Assembly: GCA_016709305.1 (NCBI GenBank)
Contig: JADJNA010000022.1
Coordinates: 1-64,000 of the forward strand
DNA from: Candidatus Villigracilis saccharophilus
GTDB lineage: Bacteria > Chloroflexota > Anaerolineae > Anaerolineales > Villigracilaceae
DNA length: 64,000 nucleotides
Reading direction: 5' to 3'
Shown here: piece after piece, positions 33,164 to 41,498 of the stretch
Position numbering within the stretch: the stretch's first letter is position 1
Layout of the letters: each line of letters begins with the position of its first letter
Translations under genes and position numbers: made by a program
The notes under the pieces: model-generated
Databases searched by the model: none
Told to the model about the DNA's origin: nothing
What the model saw: only the letters and a program-made list of their open reading frames with translations

Positions 33164-33571
33164 TTATCTGTGGGAAGTAGGATGATGCACGCCGATGGGA
33201 TCCTGCTTTGAAGTGGAGATCACCTTTCCGTCCATGCTTACATACACCAGATCACCGGACAGGAAAGAAACCAGATACACATCCGAGCCATTGAGCTGGG
33301 CATATTCTGTGATATATACATCTTTACGTCCGAGGACGTTGGCGGCTTCGGCAGCGGCATCATAGATCTGTACAGTTCCAGCCGCAGGGGCATCCGCCAG
33401 GTTTGGAGTGATTTGCGGCTGTTCTTGCGGCTGAACCTGTTCTTCTGCCTGCGAATCATTGCCCGGCACAGCTGCTTCAACAACTTTACGATATGTGGAG
33501 ACCAGCATAAACAAAAGCCCGATTACTACAGCGGTCAATATGATTGAAAGAATCAAAGTACTTTTTCTCAT
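33164..33571 (-). CDS. PepSY-like membrane protein, paralogue of the 31044 gene
   Basis: A 135-residue protein. It starts MRKSTLILSIILTAVV, nearly the same as the other PepSY-like protein (MRKSTLFISAALTT), has one membrane anchor, a Gln/Pro-rich stretch, and the module YDAAAEAANVLGRKDVYITEYAQLNG with DVYLVSFLSGDLVYVSMDGKVIS. The C-terminus is short (HHPTSHR) with His but without the acidic tail. A GGAAAT site precedes the ATG. The two copies flank the divergent C39 gene, with the second at the far side of its terminator, on the minus strand. Confidence 0.72.
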   Translation of the reverse strand: MRKSTLILSIILTAVVIGLLFMLVSTYRKVVEAAVPGNDSQAEEQVQPQEQPQITPNLADAPAAGTVQIYDAAAEAANVLGRKDVYITEYAQLNGSDVYLVSFLSGDLVYVSMDGKVISTSKQDPIGVHHPTSHR

Positions 33572-33738
33572 GGGTTAATTTCCTTATTGTTAATTTTGAA
33601 AAGTGGATTTTATCTTTTGATGAGTTATTTTTGCAATCATCCGTAAGTCATAATGGAATTAATACAATCTGCAAAGTCGTGTAAGCATACACCAAAGTTA
33701 CTCATGTTGCACAAGATGGTTTCGCCAGGATTTGAAAA

Positions 33739-34965
33739 ATGAAAATTCTACACTTCGCCGACGCGCATATTGATATGACCAACTACGGCCGCCACGACCC
33801 CGTATCTGGTCTGCCGATGCGGGTGCTTGACTTCCTCAAGTCACTGGACACGATCGTGGATGCCGCCATCTCTGAAAAAGCGGATTTGGTCATCTTTGCC
33901 GGGGACGCGTACAAAGACCGCTCACCCGCGCCAACATTTCAACGCGAGTGGGGGCGGCGCATTATGCGCTTGTCGCAGGCGCAAATCCCTACTTTGTTAT
34001 TGATCGGCAACCATGATATTTCCCCAGCCGCCGGGCGCGCGCACGCGCTTCAGGAATTTAAAACCTTGCAGGTCCCTTTTGTGCGGGTATTGGATCAACC
34101 GTGCTTTCTCAAACCAGATGATCTTTGGGGCCTGCCGATTCAAGTCATTGCCATGCCGTGGATCACACGCTCGGGGCTGATGGCTGTGACAGGCGAAACT
34201 GACTCGACCGAAGCCTACTCACGCATTGAAGAAAATATGGATGACCTGATTAAACGCTGGGTCGAAGAAGAGGCAGACCCATCCCTTCCGATCGTGCTCA
34301 CAGCGCACGCATCCATCGAAGGCGCGAAATTTGGCGGGGAAAGACTCGTGATGCTTGGCAATGACCTGGTGCTTTCAGGAAGCTTGGTGAAAAATAAAAA
34401 ATTAAATTACGTTGCCATGGGACATATCCACAAACCACAGGATGTGAACGAAGGCTTTCAGCCGCCGGTGGTCTATCCCGGCTCCATCGAGCGCGTGGAT
34501 TTTGGCGAAGCGAAGGAGGATCGTTTCTTCGTCATTGCGCATGTTGAACAGGGAAAAGACACGGAAGTGGAGTGGGTGGAATTGACAGGGGTGAGAAAGT
34601 TCATAGACCGCCGAACAGTTCTCAGTTCAAATGAGAACGTGAACGAAGCCCTTAAAGACGCATTACCCAGCCCGAAGGAAATGTCTGAAGCGATCGTGCG
34701 CCTGTCGGTTGAATATCCCAGAGAATGGGATACATTGATCGATGAATCCGCGTTAAGAAAATACACGGAAGGTACATTTGAATTTCATCTGGTGAAGCGG
34801 CCGCAGAGCGAGGCGCGTGTCAGAATAGCTGAGGGGCAGGTGGTCAGCAGTTTGAGTCCGCTGGATCTGCTCGCGCAATATTTTGACGCATCCAAAACCA
34901 AAGACGCAGATGAATTAAAGAAGCTTGCTCAGAAAATTATTTCAGAAGACACACTTGACACTTAA
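33739..34965 (+). CDS. sbcD: SbcD/Mre11-family DNA repair exonuclease
   Basis: A 408-residue protein. The metallophosphoesterase motifs are complete: KILHFADAHIDM, VIFAGDAYKDRSP, LLLIGNHDISP, and GHIHKPQ with VVYPGSIERVDFGE. These mark the SbcD/Mre11 nuclease, which with the SMC-like ATPase SbcC cuts DNA hairpins and blocked ends. No sbcC is adjacent. The gene after it is an MFS transporter, so either the partner is elsewhere or this is a lone copy. The C-terminal part beyond about 280 is a capping domain. No ribosome-binding site of note (AGGATTTG before the ATG). Confidence 0.9.
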   Translation: MKILHFADAHIDMTNYGRHDPVSGLPMRVLDFLKSLDTIVDAAISEKADLVIFAGDAYKDRSPAPTFQREWGRRIMRLSQAQIPTLLLIGNHDISPAAGRAHALQEFKTLQVPFVRVLDQPCFLKPDDLWGLPIQVIAMPWITRSGLMAVTGETDSTEAYSRIEENMDDLIKRWVEEEADPSLPIVLTAHASIEGAKFGGERLVMLGNDLVLSGSLVKNKKLNYVAMGHIHKPQDVNEGFQPPVVYPGSIERVDFGEAKEDRFFVIAHVEQGKDTEVEWVELTGVRKFIDRRTVLSSNENVNEALKDALPSPKEMSEAIVRLSVEYPREWDTLIDESALRKYTEGTFEFHLVKRPQSEARVRIAEGQVVSSLSPLDLLAQYFDASKTKDADELKKLAQKIISEDTLDT

Positions 34966-35011
34966 CACCTGACACTTGATACTAGGGCATCCTATCGTCG
35001 CGAGGTAAATA

Positions 35012-36295
35012 ATGTCAAAAGAGAATTCAAGGTATCGTTGGTTCGTCGTTGCTGTATTCTTCTTTTTCATGCTCCTGCATCAAACTGACAAGTTGATGAT
35101 CGGCTCGCTGCAAGTGCAGATCAGCGACGATTTCGATCTCAACAACAAACAATGGGGGCTGATCAATTCGGGCGCGCTGATCGTTGCGACCATCCTTTAC
35201 CCGATCTGGGGATATTTATACGACCGCTTCTCGCGCACAAAATTACTTGCCCTTGCATCGTTGATCTGGGGCGGAACCACCTGGTTGAATGCCATCGTGC
35301 GTACCTTTGGCGGATTTCTTGCCACCCGCGCCTCCACAGGCATAGACGATTCATCCTACCCGGGCTTGTACACGCTGATCGCGGATTATTTCGGCCCCAA
35401 CCTGCGCGGAAAGATCTACGGCATTCTGCAGCTCGCACAGCCGCTTGGTTATTTGACAGGGATGATCCTTGCCTTGATGGTCGCCCCCATGATCGGCGGC
35501 TGGCGCTCCATTTTTTACATCACTGGTTCGTTGGGATTGGTCATCGCAGTCCTGATCTATTTCGGGGTGAAGGAAATGCCGCGCGGACAGGCTGAACCAG
35601 AATTCGAGAACATGCCCGAGATGCAGACCTTCAAATTCTCATGGGCAGAAGCCAGAGAGATCTTTAAGAAGAAGACAATGTGGTTCGTCTTTTTGCAGGG
35701 ATTCGCGGGCGTTTTCCCGTGGAACGTGATCACGTTCTTCTTCTTTGCCTATCTTGAAAAGGAACGCGGCTACGACGCAAACGGAATTCTCTTTACGATG
35801 GCGCCAGTCATTCTCATCCTCGCCAGCGGATATTTTATCGGCGGCGCGCTTGGTGACTTCGCCTACAAATTCACGAACAAGGGACGCATCATTGTTTCGT
35901 GTGTCGGTGTATTAATGGGCGCACTCTTCATGTACCTAGCCATCACCACCCCGATCGACGCAAAGAATCAATTCTTTATTTTTATGTGCCTTACGGCGGT
36001 CTTCATGCCGCTGTCCTCCGCGAATGTGATCGCCACAGTGTATGATGTCACCGTTCCGGAAGTTCGCTCGACCGCGCAAGCCGCGGAATATTTCATCGAG
36101 AACGCAGGCGCGGCTTTCGCACCGATCATCACCGGCCTCATCGCAGATATGTATGACCTGAAAACCGCGATCCTGCTGATCTGCACTGTGGCGTGGGGCT
36201 TATGCTTCTTCTTCTACCTCGGTGCGATCTTCACCATTGACAAGGACTCTCACGATCTCCGCGCACAAATGGCAGACCGCGCAAAATCCATGTAA
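35012..36295 (+). CDS. MFS transporter
   Basis: A 427-residue membrane protein with the MFS layout of twelve spans. Segments include the first span WFVVAVFFFFMLLHQT, the loop GYLYDRFSRTKLLALAS (MFS loop motif between spans 2 and 3) and span VIVLILASGYFIGGAL-like in the middle, with FAPIITGLIADMYDLKTA in the C-terminal part. The central cytoplasmic loop carries charged residues (KEMPRGQAEPEFEN). Family features suggest transport of an organic anion or sugar acid, but this is a guess. The start at 35012 follows GAGGTAAATA. Confidence 0.85.
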   Translation: MSKENSRYRWFVVAVFFFFMLLHQTDKLMIGSLQVQISDDFDLNNKQWGLINSGALIVATILYPIWGYLYDRFSRTKLLALASLIWGGTTWLNAIVRTFGGFLATRASTGIDDSSYPGLYTLIADYFGPNLRGKIYGILQLAQPLGYLTGMILALMVAPMIGGWRSIFYITGSLGLVIAVLIYFGVKEMPRGQAEPEFENMPEMQTFKFSWAEAREIFKKKTMWFVFLQGFAGVFPWNVITFFFFAYLEKERGYDANGILFTMAPVILILASGYFIGGALGDFAYKFTNKGRIIVSCVGVLMGALFMYLAITTPIDAKNQFFIFMCLTAVFMPLSSANVIATVYDVTVPEVRSTAQAAEYFIENAGAAFAPIITGLIADMYDLKTAILLICTVAWGLCFFFYLGAIFTIDKDSHDLRAQMADRAKSM

Positions 36296-36300
36296 TTTCT

Positions 36301-36327
36301 CAGGGGCGAAGCAATGCTTCGCCCCTG
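36301..36327. repeat. Perfect palindrome (GGGGCG type)
   Basis: CAGGGGCGAAGCA (36301-36313) and TGCTTCGCCCCTG (36315-36327) make a perfect hairpin with one base between. It lies just after the MFS gene and 10 bp before the next ATG, so it may also act as its terminator. Its GGGGCG core is shared with 39257-39284. Confidence 0.7.
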
Positions 36328-36336
36328 CATTCCCTT

Positions 36337-37479
36337 ATGCACATCGCACAGATCGATCTCAACAACAAAAGGCAGGTGGAGGATTTCCTCCATTTGCCTT
36401 TTTCCATTTACAGGGACATTCCACACTGGGTGCCGGCCCTGCAAATGGACGAGCGAGTCAGACTTAACCCGAAGAGGTTCCCGTTCTATAAACATTCTCA
36501 AGCTGCATTTTTTATCGCTTACCAGCGAAGCAGTCCTGTGGACGAATCGACTCGCGCAATCGGCCGCCTGGCTGTTTTGGACAACCGTCACTACAACGAG
36601 TACAACAAAGAATCCACAGCCTTCTTCTATTTATTTGAATGTGCCAATAACCTCGAAGCTGCGAGCAGATTATTCTCCGCAGGCTTTGAGTGGGCACGTT
36701 CGCGCGGATTAAATAATATGCTCGGTCCCAAAGGATTCACTCCGCTGGATGGATTTGGTCTGCTCGTCAAAGGTTTCGAACATCGCCCCGCGTTTGGGCT
36801 GCCATACAATCCTGAATATTATGTGGGCTTGATCGAAGCACAGGGATTCGCCCAACACGAGGAATCCGTTTCTGGGTATCTCGGCACCGGCATCCAATTT
36901 CCTGAGCGTATACATGAACTCGCTGAACGGATCGCCAAACGCCGCGGAATGCGCATCGCGCGTTCCAATACCCGCGCTGAATTGCGTGCGCTCATTCCAC
37001 ACATCAAGGAACTTTACAACTCGTCACTCGAAGGAACGACAGGCAACACCCCGCTGACCGATGAGGAGATCGACACGCTTGCAAATCAGATCCTCTGGCT
37101 GGCCGACCCTAAGTTGATCAAGCTCGTAATGAAGGAGGATAAGGCTGTCGGCTTTCTCTTCGCCTACCCAGATGTTTCCGCCGCGCTGCAAAAGACCAAA
37201 GGCAAATTATTCCCCTTCGGCTGGCTGACCCTGTTGCGTGAACTTAAACGCACAGACTGGCTCAACATCAACGGTGCGGGTCTGCTCCCCGAATATCGCG
37301 GCTCAGGTGGGACGGCGATTCTGTACAGCGAAATGTTCAAGTCGGTACGGGACTCGGGTCAATTTAAACATGCGGAGGTTGTCCAGATCGGCGTGGAGAA
37401 CCAAGCCATGCAAAGGGAAATGGAAAACTTCGGCATTGATTTTTACAAGACGCATCGAACCTACGAACGCGATTTGTAA
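36337..37479 (+). CDS. GNAT-fold protein, YghO-like family
   Basis: A 380-residue cytoplasmic protein. The start has PFSIYRDIPHWVPALQMDERVRLNPKRFP (family signature IPHWVPPL-x-x-D-E), and the C-terminal half has a GNAT-type fold with GAGLLPEYRGSGGTAILYSE (acetyl-CoA pyrophosphate loop) and VQIGVENQAMQREMENFG. It resembles the E. coli YghO group (from memory), whose substrate is unknown. The ATG at 36337 is 10 bp from the palindrome; no ribosome-binding site is obvious. It probably transfers an acyl group. Confidence 0.72.
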   Translation: MHIAQIDLNNKRQVEDFLHLPFSIYRDIPHWVPALQMDERVRLNPKRFPFYKHSQAAFFIAYQRSSPVDESTRAIGRLAVLDNRHYNEYNKESTAFFYLFECANNLEAASRLFSAGFEWARSRGLNNMLGPKGFTPLDGFGLLVKGFEHRPAFGLPYNPEYYVGLIEAQGFAQHEESVSGYLGTGIQFPERIHELAERIAKRRGMRIARSNTRAELRALIPHIKELYNSSLEGTTGNTPLTDEEIDTLANQILWLADPKLIKLVMKEDKAVGFLFAYPDVSAALQKTKGKLFPFGWLTLLRELKRTDWLNINGAGLLPEYRGSGGTAILYSEMFKSVRDSGQFKHAEVVQIGVENQAMQREMENFGIDFYKTHRTYERDL

Positions 37480-37549
37480 TACGAATTTCAGTTCTTTTGA
37501 CAGTTAATATCCAATACAGAAAAGGCTACAATAAAAAGCGGAGGGTCAA

Positions 37550-38395
37550 ATGACCATCATTGTTGCCGATACCACCTGCGGTTTGCCGCGTAACCTGCTC
37601 GCACAGCGAGGCATTCCTGTGATCCCGCAAGTTGTCATGTTCGGGGAGGATTCATTTCATGACGACAAGGAAATGGATACAACCACGTTCCTGCAAAAAC
37701 TCAAGGCATCCAAGTCACTGCCCAAAACATCTGCGCCTGAACCACCGTTATATTTCCCTATATTCAAAGATGCGCAGGAAAAAGGCGAGAGCGTGATCGT
37801 GGTAGCGCCGACCGGCAAAGCCAGCGGAACTGTCCGCTCGGCACAGACTGCGGCGATTGAATTCCCAATGCTGGATGTGCGTGTTGTTGATACGTTGACC
37901 ATTTCCTGCAATCTGGCGTCACTGGTTCTTTTGGCGGATGACATGGCCAAGGCTGGTGAATCAGCAGATGCGATCGTGGCGAAACTCGACGATATGATCC
38001 CGCGTGGACGGATTTACTTCCTCGTGGATACGCTCGAATATCTCGCCAAAGGCGGACGAATCGGCGGGGCAAAACGTCTGCTGGCTGAACTGTTGGAGAT
38101 CAAGCCCATTTTGCAGGTGAAGAATGGCCAGGTCGAATCCTTCGAACAGCAGCGGACAAGAAAACGCGCACTGGCGCGCCTTGTGGAAGTGGTGGCGGAG
38201 CAATGCCCAGGCCCCGCTGGGGAATCCGCTCATTTGTGTGTGATCCAGGTTGAGGCGGAGAGTGAAGCGCAGTCTCTCGCTGCAGAGTTAAAGTCACGGG
38301 TCAGCGTTTCACAAATCCCCATTTACGAATTGCCTCCCGCGATTGTGGTTCATGCCGGGCCGAGGGCAATGGGAGTCGGCTTTTTTGTAAAATAG
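37550..38395 (+). CDS. DegV family fatty-acid-binding protein
   Basis: A 281-residue DegV protein. Motifs: IIVADTTCGLPRNL at residue 2, VVMFGEDSFHDDKEMDTTTFLQKL, TSAPEPPLYF, GKASGTVRSAQTAA, and at the end RIYFLVDTLEYLAKGGRIGGAK plus VHAGPRAMGVGFF. It binds a fatty acid and gives it to a fatty-acid kinase (FakA), or acts alone. FakA is not in this window. GGAGG precedes the ATG. Confidence 0.92.
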   Translation: MTIIVADTTCGLPRNLLAQRGIPVIPQVVMFGEDSFHDDKEMDTTTFLQKLKASKSLPKTSAPEPPLYFPIFKDAQEKGESVIVVAPTGKASGTVRSAQTAAIEFPMLDVRVVDTLTISCNLASLVLLADDMAKAGESADAIVAKLDDMIPRGRIYFLVDTLEYLAKGGRIGGAKRLLAELLEIKPILQVKNGQVESFEQQRTRKRALARLVEVVAEQCPGPAGESAHLCVIQVEAESEAQSLAAELKSRVSVSQIPIYELPPAIVVHAGPRAMGVGFFVK

Positions 38396-38492
38396 TCTGG
38401 TGACAAAGAATTGTGCTAAAAACCACATGGTATAATTTTGCCGCTAATCGCAAAAATCCCCACAAATGTGGTTATTTCTGAAGGAGAACGTT

Positions 38493-39248
38493 ATGTCTGG
38501 TCATTCAAAGTGGAAAACGATTAAACGCAAGAAAGGCGCAGCGGATGCCAAACGAGGCGCCGTCTTTACACGGCTCACCCGTGAAATTGTGATCTCCGCC
38601 CGCGAAGGCGGCAGCGATATTGATTCAAATTTCCGATTGCGTCTTGCAGTGGACAAAGCCCGTGCGGAAAACATGCCCAAGGATAATATCGAACGCGCCA
38701 TTAAACGCGGCGCAGGCGAGGACAAGGACGGCACAGTCTTCGAAGAGATCACCTTTGAAGGCTACGGTCCGCACGGATCGGCGCTGATGGTTACGACCGT
38801 CACCGATAACCGCAACCGCACCGTGCCCGATATGCGTCACGCCTTCAGCAAATACGGCGGCAACATGGCAGATGTCGGCGCAGTCGGCTGGCAGTTCGAC
38901 CGCCAATCCTATTTCGCCTTCCCCTCAAGCCAGATGCCTTTTGACCAGGCTTTTGAACTCGGCATCAACGTCGGCGCGGACGATGTTGTGGACAGCGGCG
39001 AGACCATCGAAATTTATGCTCCCGTCGAATCCTTCAAGACCATCGCGGATGCGCTGCATCAGGTAAATGTCCATCCCGACGAATCAGGCCTGCGCATGTT
39101 CCCCAAGCAGGAGATCGAACTCGATGTTGAGTCCACTTTGAAATTCATGCGAATGGTGGAAGCCATCGAAGAACTTGACGATGTGCAGGATGTTTTCCAC
39201 AACGTCAAAGTTTCAGACGAAGCCCTCGCCGCTCTCGAAGCTGCATAA
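38493..39248 (+). CDS. YebC/PmpR family transcriptional regulator
   Basis: A 251-residue protein that begins MSGHSKWKTIKRKKGAADAK and continues with FTRLTREIVISAREGG, NMPKDNIERAIKRGAGED, MRHAFSKYGGNMADVGAVGW and LDDVQDVFHNV near the end. All are YebC signatures. Members act as DNA-binding regulators or help translation of proline runs. I chose ATG 38493 because the family start is here and it follows GAAGGAGAAC. It lies just before ruvC, the usual neighbour in many bacteria. A hairpin follows. Confidence 0.95.
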   Translation: MSGHSKWKTIKRKKGAADAKRGAVFTRLTREIVISAREGGSDIDSNFRLRLAVDKARAENMPKDNIERAIKRGAGEDKDGTVFEEITFEGYGPHGSALMVTTVTDNRNRTVPDMRHAFSKYGGNMADVGAVGWQFDRQSYFAFPSSQMPFDQAFELGINVGADDVVDSGETIEIYAPVESFKTIADALHQVNVHPDESGLRMFPKQEIELDVESTLKFMRMVEAIEELDDVQDVFHNVKVSDEALAALEAA

Positions 39249-39256
39249 TAATATTT

Positions 39257-39290
39257 GTAGGGGCGGATCGCGATCCGCCCCTACTTTTTA
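39257..39290 (+). terminator. Palindromic terminator between yebC and ruvC
   Basis: GTAGGGGCGGATCG (39257-39270) and CGATCCGCCCCTAC (39271-39284) form a perfect 14-bp palindrome without a separate loop, followed by TTTTTATTT. It has the GGGGCG core also seen at 36301. ruvC starts only 6 bp later, so read-through may be needed. Confidence 0.85.
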
Positions 39291-39295
39291 TTTAA

Positions 39296-39778
39296 ATGAC
39301 ACTTGCTTTAGGAATTGACCCCGGTACCGCCACCACTGGATACGGACTCGTACGCCTCACGCGTGACGGGGATCTGGTCGCTGTTTCCTATGGCATTCTC
39401 TCCACTCCAAAAGAGTCCACGCCTGCCGCGCGCCTCGAAATGTTATTTGACCAGCTCAATGATCTGCTCAAAGAGCACAAGCCCGACACAGCCGCAGTTG
39501 AAAAATTATTCTTCCAGACCAACGTCAAGACCGCATTGGCAGTGGGACAGGCTCGCGGCGTGATCCTGCTTTGCATACAAAAAGCGGGACTTGACCCTTT
39601 TGAATATACTCCCAACGAAGTCAAACAAGCTGTGGCTGGTTACGGCGGCGCGGATAAACGTCAGGTGCAGGATATGGTGCGCGCATTGCTTCAACTGGAA
39701 AAAATCCCTAAACCCGATGATGCCGCAGATGCGCTGGCGATCGCGATCACGCATTTGAATACAAAGCGATATGAATAA
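39296..39778 (+). CDS. ruvC: Holliday-junction resolvase RuvC
   Basis: A 160-residue RuvC. Acidic catalytic residues are seen in GIDPGTATTGYG (Asp near 7), VEKLFFQTN (Glu near 67) and DAADALAIAITH (Asp pair near 141). It cuts Holliday junctions after RuvAB branch migration. The ATG at 39296 has no ribosome-binding site, because the palindrome at 39257 is in front. ruvA follows after the exonuclease gene at 39817; ruvB is not in this window. Confidence 0.96.
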   Translation: MTLALGIDPGTATTGYGLVRLTRDGDLVAVSYGILSTPKESTPAARLEMLFDQLNDLLKEHKPDTAAVEKLFFQTNVKTALAVGQARGVILLCIQKAGLDPFEYTPNEVKQAVAGYGGADKRQVQDMVRALLQLEKIPKPDDAADALAIAITHLNTKRYE

Positions 39779-39790
39779 CCACAAAGACAC
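39776..39790 (+). repeat. Left inverted-repeat end TAACCACAAAGACAC
   Basis: TAACCACA (39776-39783) is repeated in inverted form as TGTGGTTA at 40373-40380. The two ends bound the exonuclease gene. The AACCACAAAGACAC stretch resembles a common short repeat of Chloroflexota. It overlaps the stop of ruvC. Confidence 0.5.
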
Positions 39791-39816
39791 CTTAAGATAT
39801 TAGATTGGAGGGAATA

Positions 39817-40335
39817 ATGACTTATATTATGGTGGATGTTGAAACAGATGGCCCCATCCCGGCTGATTTTTCCATGATATGTTTTGGCGCGGTAATTGTA
39901 GATGGTGCACTGGACAAAACGTTTTATGGTCAGTTACACCCCGTCAGCGAAAGCTGGATTCCTGAAAGACTGCAAATCAGTGGTTTTACAAGAGACCAAA
40001 CTTTACAATTTGATGATCCAAAAAAAGTAATGAATAAATTTTACGATTGGATAGAATCAAACTGTAAAGATAATTTGATCTTCATATCGGATAATAACGG
40101 CTTTGACTGGCAATTCATCAATTATTACTTCCATCATTTTCTAGGTGAAAATCCATTTGGTCACAGCTCCACGAATTTGGGATCACTTTATAAGGGATTG
40201 GTAAAGGATGTTTCCAAAAATTTCAAACATTTGAGAAAAACAATCCACTCCCACAATCCTATAGACGATGTAATTGGCAATGCAGAAGCCCTTTCATATA
40301 TGAAAAAAGAAATGGGACTTGAGATAAACTTTTGA
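39817..40335 (+). CDS. DEDD-type 3'-5' exonuclease, AT-rich
   Basis: A 172-residue protein. DEDD/DnaQ-fold motifs: YIMVDVETDGP (D-x-E), ISDNNGFDWQF with Asp near 100, and HNPIDDVIGNAEAL (H-x-x-x-D), which resembles Rv2179c-type 3'-5' exoribonucleases. The ATG at 39817 follows GGAGGG. The coding DNA is visibly more AT-rich than the ruv genes on both sides (AAAAAA, TTTTT and TTATTACTT-type runs). It breaks the usual ruvC-ruvA neighbourhood and is bounded by short inverted repeats. This suggests acquisition. It could trim RNA or DNA 3' ends. Confidence 0.78.
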   Translation: MTYIMVDVETDGPIPADFSMICFGAVIVDGALDKTFYGQLHPVSESWIPERLQISGFTRDQTLQFDDPKKVMNKFYDWIESNCKDNLIFISDNNGFDWQFINYYFHHFLGENPFGHSSTNLGSLYKGLVKDVSKNFKHLRKTIHSHNPIDDVIGNAEALSYMKKEMGLEINF

Positions 40336-40363
40336 GACTCGCGGCCAAAAATCCTTTTTATCT

Positions 40364-40380
40364 GTGTTCATCTGTGGTTA
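40364..40380 (+). repeat. Right inverted-repeat end, ...ATCTGTGGTTA
   Basis: GTGTTCATCTGTGGTTA ends with TGTGGTTA, the inverse of the left end at 39776. It sits 10 bp before the ruvA start. Confidence 0.5.
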
Positions 40381-40389
40381 AATAAGAAC

Positions 40390-40968
40390 ATGATAGCAAC
40401 CCTTCGCGGAGAAATCTCCCAAATAGAAGATAATGCCCTGATCGTCGAAGTTGGCGGTGTGGGATTAAGAGTCTTTGTCCCTGCGCCGATGCGGACAAAT
40501 GCCAAGGCGGGTGAAATGATGTTCATGTTCACTCATCTTGTCGTTCGGGAAGACGCGTTGACATTGTACGGATTCGAATCCCAGGCCGACCGTGACCTGT
40601 TCAATATCCTGCTCGGTGTGGACGGAGTCGGCCCCAAGGTTGCTTTATCCGTTCTCTCCACGCTGACAATTGATACGATCCAACGCGCCATCTTTGCCGA
40701 TGAAGCGGACCTGCTAAACAGCGTCCCTGGCGTAGGCAAGAAGACCGCGCAAAAAATGGCGCTACATTTGAAGGACAAACTCAAGCCAACGGATGCGCTC
40801 GCAAAACTGGCCGCGATGGCAGATTACGACAGCGAAGTCCTCGCCGCGTTGACCTCCCTTGGATATTCGGTGGTCGAAGCGCAGGCCGCTATCCAGTCTC
40901 TGCCGAAGGATGCGCCCAAGGAAGTGGAGGAAAGATTACGCACCGCGCTGGGGTACTTTACAGGATGA
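40390..40968 (+). CDS. ruvA: Holliday-junction branch-migration protein RuvA
   Basis: A 192-residue RuvA. Domain I starts MIATLRGEISQIEDNALIVEVGG, domain II has the helix-hairpin-helix pairs LLGVDGVGPKVALSVL and NSVPGVGKKTAQKMALHLK, and domain III ends with LTSLGYSVVEAQAAIQSL. It binds the junction as a tetramer and brings in RuvB. Its stop overlaps the ATG of the DUF402 gene by 4 bp (ATGA). Confidence 0.96.
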   Translation: MIATLRGEISQIEDNALIVEVGGVGLRVFVPAPMRTNAKAGEMMFMFTHLVVREDALTLYGFESQADRDLFNILLGVDGVGPKVALSVLSTLTIDTIQRAIFADEADLLNSVPGVGKKTAQKMALHLKDKLKPTDALAKLAAMADYDSEVLAALTSLGYSVVEAQAAIQSLPKDAPKEVEERLRTALGYFTG

Positions 40969-41456
40969 ACGTTGGCGAACTGATCAATGTCCAGGCCCGC
41001 AAAACGGACGGGACGGTATACCGAAGCTGGCAAGCCACAATCGAGTCTGTAACAACAGACTCGATTGTTACAATTGCGCCTGCCGGTTCCGCCGTGTTCA
41101 ACATCAAAGGCGAGAATTATCCGATCCGTCATCATTATCGTTCCTATTACTGGGCAGATAAATTCTATAACTTGATCGAGATATTTGAGACCAGCGGAAA
41201 ATTATTCCACATCTACATCAATATTGCCGCCCCGCCCGAATTTGAAAATGGGATCATGAGTTTCAAAGACCATGAGTTGGACGTATCAAGATACGTACCC
41301 AAACCCGCCGAACTTGTAGATGAAGATGAATTCGCTGAGGCCGCAGTAAAATATCAATACTCAAAAGAATTTCAAGAGAAGATGTATGCTGCGGCCCGGG
41401 AAGCGCTTGAACTGGCGAATCATTGGAAAGCAAGACCTGTTCCAACATTCCCATAA
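40965..41456 (+). CDS. DUF402-family protein
   Basis: A 163-residue cytoplasmic protein. Features are GTVYRSWQATIESVTTDSIVTI, HYRSYYWADKFYNLIEIFE and FHIYINIAAPPEF, then LDVSRYVPKPAELVDEDEF. This is the DUF402 family, which has members with nucleoside-diphosphatase or FomD-like hydrolase activity using metal ions. The ATG overlaps the ruvA stop, so its synthesis is tied to RuvA. Substrate here unknown. Confidence 0.78.
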   Translation: MNVGELINVQARKTDGTVYRSWQATIESVTTDSIVTIAPAGSAVFNIKGENYPIRHHYRSYYWADKFYNLIEIFETSGKLFHIYINIAAPPEFENGIMSFKDHELDVSRYVPKPAELVDEDEFAEAAVKYQYSKEFQEKMYAAAREALELANHWKARPVPTFP

Positions 41457-41498
41457 CATCATACTTTTATCCTTCATCCTTTCTTTAGGAGAAACCCC

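Noticed and set aside
34955..34985. GACACTT short repeats after sbcD
   Set aside because: The GACACTTGACACTTAACACC-like stretch is short and low in complexity. I cannot tell it from chance.
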